Made by a program: the position numbers and the translations under genes
Notes under the pieces: model-generated
Seen by the model: the letters and a program-made list of their open reading frames with translations, nothing else
The model's database searches: none
Told to the model about the DNA's origin: nothing
Shown: piece after piece, positions 6,075-11,924 of the stretch
Position numbering within the stretch: the first letter of the stretch is position 1
How the letters are laid out: each line of letters opens with the position of its first letter
Assembly (NCBI GenBank): GCA_003452185.1
Contig: DMJJ01000541.1
Location: 1-11,924 of the forward strand
DNA: 11,924 nucleotides
Direction of reading: 5' to 3'
From: Verrucomicrobiales bacterium
Lineage (GTDB): Bacteria > Verrucomicrobiota > Verrucomicrobiia > Limisphaerales > UBA11320

Positions 6075-8588
6075 TCAGGCCCGGGCGCCGGCCGCCTCGG
6101 ACTCCTGGTGGGAGACGACGGGCAGGGCCGCGGTCGGGGGACGCTGTCCCTTGTGCCAGAAGAGCACCAGGGCGCTGGCGATGTAGATGCTGGAGTAGGT
6201 GCCGGTGATGATGCCGACGAGGAACGTGAACGCGAAGTCGTTGATCGCGTTGCCGCCGAAGATGTAGAGCGACATCGTGGCCAGGAACACGGTTCCGGAG
6301 GTGATCAGCGTCCGGCTCAGGGTCTCGTTCAGGGCCTTGTTGATGACGTCCGTGAAGCTTCCGCGGACCCCCAGTTTGAGGTCCTCGCGAATACGGTCAA
6401 AGATGACGATCGTGTCGTTGATCGAGAAACCGATGATCGTGAGGATCGCCGCCACGAACGTGGCGTTGAACTCGCGGCCCACGAGGCAGTAGCACCCGAT
6501 GGTCATCAGGACGTCGTGGATGACGGCGAGGACGGCCCCCGCGGCGAAGGAGAACTCATACCGGAAGGCGACGTAGACCAGGATCAGGAAGAGCGAGCCA
6601 AGAACCGCCAGGAGGGCGGTCTTCATGATCTCATCGCCAATGGTCGGCCCGACGCTGTCCAGGGCGGCCCGCGCGAACTTGGCGTTGGGGAAGTCCTTCA
6701 CGAGGGCCGACTCGACCTTCATGCCGCTGTCCTTGTCGGCGGTGACACGGAGCGTCTCGAGCCCGGTGACGAGGTCGCGCTGGTACTGGACCCGCGGATC
6801 CTTGATCCCGACGGCCTTGACCGACTGGGTGATCTTCTCCTCGGTGACCTTCTCGGAGAACCGCATCACGAGGCTGTCGCCACCGGTGAAGTCGATGCCG
6901 AACTGCTTCTTCCCGAACACCAGCCCGACGAGGATGATCGCCCAGGAGAGGGCGAAGGCGATCTTCGCGTAGCGCATGAAGTTGACGTTCGGGTTCCGGA
7001 TGATGTGGAGCATCGGGAGCGAGCGGAGGAGGTTCTTGGCCGTCCCGAAGTCGAAGATCAGGCGGGTGATCACCAGGGCGGTGAAGAGGCTCAGGGCGAC
7101 GCCGATCAGCAGCGTGACGCCGAAGCCCTTGATCGGGCCTGTGCCGAGGACCACCAGGATCACCGCGGAGATCATCGTCGTGACGTGGGAGTCGAAGATG
7201 GTGCTGAACGCCCGGTCGTAGCCGGCGGCGATCGCCCCCTTGAGCGACTTGCCCTTGGCGAGCTCTTCCCGGATGCGCTCATAGATCAGGACGTTCGCGT
7301 CAACCGCCATGCCGATCGTCAGCACGATGCCCGCGATGCCGGGGAGGGTGAGGACGGTGGAGATTGAGCGGCTGCACATCACCCCGAAGAGGAGGACAAT
7401 GTTGACGAGGAGGGCGACGTTCGCCACCGCGCCGGCCATCATGTAGTAGACCAGCATGAAGACGGCCACGGCCGCGGTGCCGTAAAGGGCCGAGCTGAGG
7501 CCGCTGCGGATGGTGTCCGCGCCGAGCGTCGGGTCGACGGCCCGCTCCTCAAGGATCGCCACCTGGGCCTCGAGAGGATTCTCAAGGGTGTTGGCCAGCT
7601 CGCGGGCCTCGTTGTAGTCGAAGTCACCGGTGATCTGGCAGCGGCCCCCCTCGATCGGGCCGTTGATCCGCGGGGCCGAGGAGAGTTCCCCGTCGAGCAC
7701 GATCGCCAGCTGGTAGTAGCGCTCCCCCTTCGGGCTGTAGCGGCGGGTGATGTTGGCAAATTTCTCGGCCCCCTCGGCGTTGAGCTCGAAGTCGATCTGG
7801 GGCTGGCCCGTGACGTGGTCGCGTGCGACGTAGGCGCGGGTGACATACTTGCCGGTGAGGCCCTCTTCCGCCCCCTTGCGCACGAGATGGGGGACCAGGG
7901 TCTTGGTGCCGTCCTCGTTGCGGATCGGGAGCATCAGCTTCTCGTACCCCGGGGCGCTCAGCCCCTGGGCCAGGAGCGCCCGGCTGTCCTCGTGAACCAT
8001 GCGAAACTCAAGGTAGGCGGCCTTCTCGATCTGGCGGCGCGCGCTCAGGCGGGCATCCTCCGAGAGTCCCGGGAGCTGGATCAGGATCCGGTCCTTGCCG
8101 GAGGGCTGGATCAGCGGCTCGGCGACACCGAACTTGTCGACGCGGCGTCGCAGGACCTCGATCGCCTGCTCGAGCACCTGCTCGCGGACGGTGTTGGTGG
8201 AGAGAGTGTTCGTGTTCAGGCCGATGAGGAACGAGGTCCCACCCTGAAGATCGAGCCCGAGCTTGATCTTGCCGGCCGCCTCGCGCTGAAGCTTGCCCAG
8301 GATGTAGCTGTTGGGGTTCTTCTGGGCCGTGACATCGATCCACGGGAAATAGTGGCTGATCTCGTTGGTCCCGACGGCATCGAACAGGTTCCCGTAGGTG
8401 CGCACCGAGTTCGCCTTGTCCAGCTCACGCGCCTTGGTGAGGATGTTGGTCAGCGCCGCGTCGCGCACCCGGGCGCGCTCGTCAAAATGCTGGATGAGGT
8501 TCTTGCCCGTCGGGGGGTAGATCTCGGAGACCGACCATCCAATCAGGAAGAGGATGATCAACAGCTTCCACAGGTGATTGCGATTCAT
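6075..8588 (-). CDS. secDF: Protein translocase subunit SecDF (fused SecD-SecF)
   Basis: SecD and SecF are joined in one 837-residue polypeptide that uses the proton-motive force to help SecYEG move proteins across the inner membrane. SecD half: TM1 (residues 7-20), GLDLQGGTSF (111-120), VLRRRVDKFGVAEP (145-158), the export-domain region GYVYR-equivalent around 290-340 with the SecD segment ARELANTLENPL (328-339), and the TM4 signature GMAVDANVLIYERIREE (426-442) with Asp430. SecF half: TM1 near 542-558, FGIDFTGGDSL (563-573), SVGPTIGDE (645-653), GFSINDTIVIFDRIRED (720-736) with Asp725, and NETLSRTLITSGT (754-766). The acidic residues 430 and 725 correspond to the proton-pathway Asp residues known in this family. 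Twelve membrane segments are expected. It follows yajC by 57 bases and precedes terC by 41. No Shine-Dalgarno is obvious. Confidence 0.97.
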   Translation of the reverse strand: MNRNHLWKLLIILFLIGWSVSEIYPPTGKNLIQHFDERARVRDAALTNILTKARELDKANSVRTYGNLFDAVGTNEISHYFPWIDVTAQKNPNSYILGKLQREAAGKIKLGLDLQGGTSFLIGLNTNTLSTNTVREQVLEQAIEVLRRRVDKFGVAEPLIQPSGKDRILIQLPGLSEDARLSARRQIEKAAYLEFRMVHEDSRALLAQGLSAPGYEKLMLPIRNEDGTKTLVPHLVRKGAEEGLTGKYVTRAYVARDHVTGQPQIDFELNAEGAEKFANITRRYSPKGERYYQLAIVLDGELSSAPRINGPIEGGRCQITGDFDYNEARELANTLENPLEAQVAILEERAVDPTLGADTIRSGLSSALYGTAAVAVFMLVYYMMAGAVANVALLVNIVLLFGVMCSRSISTVLTLPGIAGIVLTIGMAVDANVLIYERIREELAKGKSLKGAIAAGYDRAFSTIFDSHVTTMISAVILVVLGTGPIKGFGVTLLIGVALSLFTALVITRLIFDFGTAKNLLRSLPMLHIIRNPNVNFMRYAKIAFALSWAIILVGLVFGKKQFGIDFTGGDSLVMRFSEKVTEEKITQSVKAVGIKDPRVQYQRDLVTGLETLRVTADKDSGMKVESALVKDFPNAKFARAALDSVGPTIGDEIMKTALLAVLGSLFLILVYVAFRYEFSFAAGAVLAVIHDVLMTIGCYCLVGREFNATFVAAILTIIGFSINDTIVIFDRIREDLKLGVRGSFTDVINKALNETLSRTLITSGTVFLATMSLYIFGGNAINDFAFTFLVGIITGTYSSIYIASALVLFWHKGQRPPTAALPVVSHQESEAAGARA

Positions 8589-8645
8589 GACAAAAGGGGT
8601 GTGTGAAAAACAGGATTGGGTTCGGTGTGGGATGCGGCCCTTGCG

Positions 8646-8999
8646 TTACGGCCTGCTCTCCGCGGGCTCAGCCCGGCGCTCGGTGACGTCCGAGACGGCT
8701 GACTTCAGGACCTCGATCTTGGTCTCCTCGGAACGAACCGACAGCGTCTTTTCCCGGATGTTGACGATCGTCCCGACGATTCCGCCGTTGGTCAGGATCT
8801 TGTCGCCCGGCTTGAGACTCTTGATCCGGTCCTCCAATTCCTTGGCCTTCAGCTTCTGCGGCCGAAAGAGGGCGAAATAGAAGAGCACGCCCATGATGGC
8901 GAACATTCCCAGAGTTTGAACAAGCTGGGCCCGGGGGTCAGGAACCCCGCCCTGGGCCGCGGCCTGCGCCAGCATCACGTCGAAGCCATGACTCATCAT
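8646..8999 (-). CDS. yajC: Preprotein translocase subunit YajC
   Basis: YajC is a small single-span inner-membrane protein that joins SecDF in the holotranslocon. From the ATG at 8999 the product is 117 residues, close to the usual 85-120. It has a hydrophobic helix (about residues 28-45), then the family signature LFRPQKLKAKE, and the soluble domain with LKPGDKILTNGGIVGTIVNI. The frame stays open upstream to an ATG at 9083, but those 28 residues overlap the putative promoter and look unlike the family. Two adjacent ATG codons (8999 and 8996) are possible starts. It is the first gene of the leftward run and lies directly upstream of secDF, the classic order. Confidence 0.92.
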   Translation of the reverse strand: MMSHGFDVMLAQAAAQGGVPDPRAQLVQTLGMFAIMGVLFYFALFRPQKLKAKELEDRIKSLKPGDKILTNGGIVGTIVNIREKTLSVRSEETKIEVLKSAVSDVTERRAEPAESRP

Positions 9000-9028
9000 A
9001 ATATCATCAAGGGACAATTGAGCCGGGT

Positions 9029-9056
9029 AATCTAGGCCCGGAGCACTGGATGGCAA
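9029..9056 (-). promoter_or_regulatory. Putative sigma-70 promoter for the yajC-secDF run
   Basis: On the minus strand TTGCCA (9051-9056, five of six to TTGACA) is followed after 16 bases by TAGATT (9029-9034, four of six to TATAAT). Transcription would start about 20-25 bases before the yajC ATG, giving a short leader. No experimental support is available from the sequence. Confidence 0.4.
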
Positions 9057-9259
9057 GAACAAGATGCCCCGAGAGTACCGCACCCCGGTAATCGGGGATT
9101 CCCCGGCCGCTCCAACCCCAAGCCCTCACCCTCGCCCGGTTCGTGCCACCGACCCCATCCAAGTGTGCCATTCTGACAGACTCGATCCTGCCGTGTCACA
9201 CCTAGTGTTTCGGTGTTTGGAGCCTAAAGCATTAGAGACAAAAGTGTTGTGTCAATTGT

Positions 9260-9291
9260 GGGGGGCTGGCACCCCTGCTGCTAGCTGGGGG
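9260..9291 (+). promoter_or_regulatory. Competing G/C-tract hairpins in the dnaK leader
   Basis: A C4 tract at 9272-9275 can pair either with the upstream G6 tract (9260-9265, six- to eight-base loop) or with the downstream G5 tract (9287-9291, eleven-base loop). The two pairings exclude each other. The element ends 22 bases before the dnaK ATG. It could be a leader switch or a protein-binding site, or simply chance tracts. Confidence 0.3.
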
Positions 9292-9313
9292 TTGTCACAA
9301 AAGACAAAATTTT

Positions 9314-11257
9314 ATGGCTAAAGTGCTCGGCATCGATCTCGGAACGACCAACTCCTGCATGGCAATCATGGAAGGGGGCGAGCCGTTGGTTCTTGAAAAC
9401 TCGGAGGGGAAGCGGACGACTCCATCCGTTGTGGCATTTGCCAAGAACGGGGAGCGGTTGGTGGGGGACGCGGCCAAGCGGCAGGGGGTGACGAACCCGC
9501 GGAACACGGTTTACTCGATCAAGCGCTTCATGGGGCGGAAGTTTGACGAGGTGCAGGAGGAGATCAAGCGGGTGCCCTACAAGGTGGTTCGTGCGGCGAA
9601 CGGGGATGCCCATGTGGAGGTGGAGGTGGAGGGGCAGACCAAGGCGTTCAGCCCCCCGGAGATTTCGGCCATGATTCTCGCCAAGCTGAAGGCGGATGCC
9701 GAGGTTCGTTTGGGGGAGAAGATTTCCCAGGCGGTGATCACGGTTCCTGCCTATTTCAATGATTCCCAGCGTCAGGCGACGAAGGATGCCGGCCGGATCG
9801 CAGGGCTGGAGGTGCTCCGGATCATCAATGAGCCGACCGCGGCCTCCCTGGCGTACGGTCTCGACAAGAAGAAGGATGAGAAGATCGCTGTGTATGACCT
9901 TGGCGGCGGCACCTTCGACATTTCCGTGCTGGAGATCGGGGATGGCGTTTTCGAGGTGAAGGCGACCAATGGTGACACGCACCTCGGGGGTGACGATTGG
10001 GACAACCAGATCATCGATTGGATCCTGGGCGAGTTCAAGAGGGAGCAGGGGCTGGATCTCCGCAAGCAGCCGGACGCCCTGCAGCGCATCAAGGAGGAGG
10101 CGGAAAAGGCGAAGATCGCCCTTTCCAGCTCCCAGCAATATGAGATCAACCTCCCGTTTATCACGGCGGATGCCTCCGGCCCGAAGCACATCAGCCTCAA
10201 GCTGACCCGTTCCAAGATGGAGCAGCTCTGCGACTCCCTGTTCGAGCGCACTGTGACCCCGACCCGCAACTGTCTGCGCGATGCCGGCATTGCGGCCGAG
10301 AAGATCGACGAGCTCGTGCTGGTGGGGGGGATGACCCGGATGCCCCGCGTGGTGGAGACCGCCCGTGCCCTCGTGAGCAAGGCGCCGCACCAGGGGGTGA
10401 ACCCGGACGAAGTGGTGGCCGTCGGGGCTGCGATCCAGGGGGGCGTGCTCAAGGGAGAGGTCAAGGATGTGCTCCTGCTCGATGTGACGCCCCTGTCGCT
10501 GGGGATTGAAACCCTGGGGGGTGTCTTCACCCGACTGATTGAGCGCAACACCACGATTCCAAGCCGCAAGTCGGAGATCTTTTCCACCGCCTCGGACAGC
10601 CAGCCCGGGGTGGAGATTCATGTCCTTCAGGGCGAGCGGCAGATGTCCCGGGACAACAAGACGATCGGGAAGTTCCAGCTTACCGAGATTCCCCCTGCCC
10701 CCCGCGGCGTCCCGCAGATCGAGGTCACGTTTGACATCGATGCCAACGGCATCCTTAACGTGAGCGCCAAGGATCTGGGGACTGGCAAGGAGCAGAAGAT
10801 CACGATCACCGCGAGCAGCGGCCTCTCGAAGGATGAGGTCGAGCGGATGCGGACCGATGCCGAGAAGCATGCGGAGGAGGACAAGGCCAACCGCGATGCC
10901 GTCGAAACCCGCAACGAGGCGGACAACACCGTTTACCGCACCGAGAAGCTCCTGAAGGATTCCGGGGATAAGCTTGCCGCGGCCGACAAGGAGCGGGTGC
11001 AGTCCGGGGTTGCCGCGGTTCGCGATGCCCTGAAGGGGACGGACACTGCGGCCATTCGCGCCGCCCTCGACAAGCTGAACGAGGTCTGGCAGGCCGTGTC
11101 GCAGGAACTTTACAAGGCCGCCGGCGAGCAGCGGGCCAAGGGCTCCGAGGCTGGCGGCGAGTCCTCCTCCTCCTCATCCTCCGCGCCGGGCGGCGACAAG
11201 GGGGGGAAGGCCGACGGTCCGATCATTGATGCGGAAGTGGTCGACGAGAAAAAGTAA
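9314..11257 (+). CDS. dnaK: Molecular chaperone DnaK (Hsp70)
   Basis: DnaK is the cytosolic ATP-driven Hsp70, working with DnaJ and GrpE (neither encoded here). The 647-residue protein has all parts. ATPase domain: GIDLGTTNS (6-14), the INEPTAASLAYG motif (171-182), VYDLGGGTFDISVLEIGDG (193-211) and LVLVGGMTRMPRV (334-346). Interdomain linker: DVLLLDVTPLSLG (385-397). Substrate-binding beta domain: about 398-505. Helical lid: about 506-605. The flexible tail has seven serines in a row (617-623), then GDKGGKADG, and ends in PIIDAEVVDEKK, the usual acidic EVVD-type terminus. The ATG at 9314 directly begins MAKVLGIDLG; an A/T-rich stretch rather than a Shine-Dalgarno precedes it. The usual hrcA/grpE/dnaJ neighbours are missing, and groES-groEL follow in the same direction. 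Confidence 0.98.
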   Translation: MAKVLGIDLGTTNSCMAIMEGGEPLVLENSEGKRTTPSVVAFAKNGERLVGDAAKRQGVTNPRNTVYSIKRFMGRKFDEVQEEIKRVPYKVVRAANGDAHVEVEVEGQTKAFSPPEISAMILAKLKADAEVRLGEKISQAVITVPAYFNDSQRQATKDAGRIAGLEVLRIINEPTAASLAYGLDKKKDEKIAVYDLGGGTFDISVLEIGDGVFEVKATNGDTHLGGDDWDNQIIDWILGEFKREQGLDLRKQPDALQRIKEEAEKAKIALSSSQQYEINLPFITADASGPKHISLKLTRSKMEQLCDSLFERTVTPTRNCLRDAGIAAEKIDELVLVGGMTRMPRVVETARALVSKAPHQGVNPDEVVAVGAAIQGGVLKGEVKDVLLLDVTPLSLGIETLGGVFTRLIERNTTIPSRKSEIFSTASDSQPGVEIHVLQGERQMSRDNKTIGKFQLTEIPPAPRGVPQIEVTFDIDANGILNVSAKDLGTGKEQKITITASSGLSKDEVERMRTDAEKHAEEDKANRDAVETRNEADNTVYRTEKLLKDSGDKLAAADKERVQSGVAAVRDALKGTDTAAIRAALDKLNEVWQAVSQELYKAAGEQRAKGSEAGGESSSSSSSAPGGDKGGKADGPIIDAEVVDEKK

Positions 11258-11264
11258 CCCATTT

Positions 11265-11347
11265 TGTCCGGCATCGACGGTTCACCATTCGAAGAACGGA
11301 GAACCAGCGTTGCCGGACATGGGCGTCACCGGGCGAAGTCGTCCCGG
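11265..11347 (+). promoter_or_regulatory. Double stem-loop in the dnaK-groES spacer
   Basis: Seven bases after the dnaK stop, 11265-11273 pairs perfectly with 11311-11319 (nine pairs). Inside, 11279-11283 pairs with 11301-11305, and a two-pair step lies between, for about 16 pairs in all. Ten bases later a second hairpin pairs 11329-11333 with 11343-11347 and continues two pairs further past a bulged T. No T-tract follows either stem, so neither looks like a standard terminator. Likely roles are mRNA 3'-end protection for dnaK, processing between the two chaperone messages, or attenuation upstream of groESL. Confidence 0.5.
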
Positions 11348-11395
11348 CGGCTGCCTCTCTGTAACAACAACAAACCAAGAAACAAAAAGATAGCT

Positions 11396-11689
11396 ATGGC
11401 GATCAACGTTAAGCCCCTGGGCGACCGCATTCTTGTGGAAGCCGTGGAGGAGAAGGAAGCGAAGAAGGGGGGCATCATCATCCCCGACAGTGCCAAGGAA
11501 AAACCGATGGAGAGCGTGGTCCGTGCCCTGGGCACCGGCAAGGTGGACGACAGCGGCAAGCGGGTTCCGTTCGAAGTCAAGGTTGGCGATCGTATCCTCG
11601 TCAGCAAGTACGGCGGCACCGAGATCAAGCTCGACGGCCGCGAATACAAGATTCTCAGCACCGACGACGTCCTCGCCGTCATCGCCTGA
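11396..11689 (+). CDS. groES: Co-chaperonin GroES (Hsp10)
   Basis: GroES is the heptameric lid of the GroEL chamber. From the ATG at 11396 it is 97 residues, the usual size. Signatures are VKPLGDRILVEAVEEKE near the start, the mobile-loop region KKGGIIIPDSAKEKP (about 22-36, including the GGIIIP segment that contacts GroEL), the roof region near 44-54, VGDRILVSKYGGTEIKLDGREY (about 64-85) and the ending ILSTDDVLAVIA. The frame is open 44 codons further upstream, but that part falls in the structured spacer and is not GroES-like. The 48 bases before the ATG are strikingly A-rich and unpaired, with no Shine-Dalgarno. groEL follows 44 bases after its stop. Confidence 0.97.
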   Translation: MAINVKPLGDRILVEAVEEKEAKKGGIIIPDSAKEKPMESVVRALGTGKVDDSGKRVPFEVKVGDRILVSKYGGTEIKLDGREYKILSTDDVLAVIA

Positions 11690-11733
11690 TAAAGCCCTTT
11701 CATTAACCACCAAGAACCGGAGATCAAAGCATT

Positions 11734-11924
<191 letters not shown>

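Larger units (their letters stand above)
9000..9313. other. Divergent yajC-dnaK intergenic region (314 bases)
   Basis: It contains the yajC promoter candidate on the minus strand and the dnaK leader on the plus strand. A small perfect hairpin lies at 9083-9097 (CCCCG, five-base loop, CGGGG). The last 120 bases before dnaK are much more AT-rich and then hold G/C tracts at 9260-9291. I do not find a CIRCE element (TTAGCACTC-N9-GAGTGCTAA) or a convincing sigma-32 promoter. The closest half-site resemblance, CTGGCACCC at 9266-9274, has no matching right half. No dnaK promoter could be named with confidence. Confidence 0.6.

Noticed and set aside
3730..7367. Long plus-strand open frames opposite recJ, terC and secDF (up to about 449 codons)
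   Set aside because: These are rich in Glu/Gly/Arg/Asp with no domain signatures. They mirror codon bias of the real minus-strand genes in GC-rich DNA.
9266..9291. CIRCE element upstream of dnaK
   Set aside because: CTGGCACCC resembles the left half-site at six of nine positions, but there is no complementary right half at the required spacing.
9281..10870. 529-codon minus-strand open frame opposite dnaK
   Set aside because: Antisense open frames opposite dnaK are a well-known by-product of its codon use; no independent protein evidence is seen.
11264..11395. 44-residue N-terminal extension of GroES
   Set aside because: It lies in the structured spacer and is unlike GroES; the start at 11396 gives the exact family N-terminus.

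Overview
The window is high-GC bacterial chromosome that is almost all housekeeping DNA. The gene content is a fused SecD-SecF protein, a yajC-secDF-terC-recJ-ispD run, and a dnaK-groES-groEL run. Most start codons lack a clear Shine-Dalgarno sequence. Together these fit a member of the PVC superphylum, with Verrucomicrobiota as my best guess. That placement is inference from general style, not from a marker gene. I see no phage, transposon, CRISPR or tRNA signature.

Layout. Positions 1-560 (+) hold the 3' part of an amidohydrolase-family hydrolase. Positions 561-1066 have no protein gene, but they contain a very clear intrinsic terminator facing left (650-706). Next to it, about 731-905, is a block in which nearly every segment has a pairing partner; I call this a candidate structured non-coding RNA. 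Positions 1067-2398 (+) encode a secreted beta-propeller sugar/aldose dehydrogenase-like protein, convergent with the next block. From 8999 down to 2424 (-) five genes run in one direction: yajC, secDF, terC, recJ, ispD. The first two supply the accessory part of the Sec translocase. TerC is a membrane protein linked to metal export, RecJ is a DNA-repair exonuclease and IspD is an isoprenoid (MEP) pathway enzyme. A divergent intergenic region (9000-9313) separates this run from dnaK (9314-11257, +). After dnaK, a 138-base spacer with strong inverted repeats precedes groES (11396-11689), and groEL begins at 11734 and runs off the window.

How the genes relate. The right half puts the DnaK and GroE chaperone systems in one direction, probably co-transcribed or jointly controlled. 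The neighbouring run feeds protein export. The most interesting non-standard signals are the structured RNA candidate with its terminator in the 500-base left gap, the folded dnaK-groES spacer, and competing G/C-tract hairpins in the dnaK leader. No new protein system is evident.
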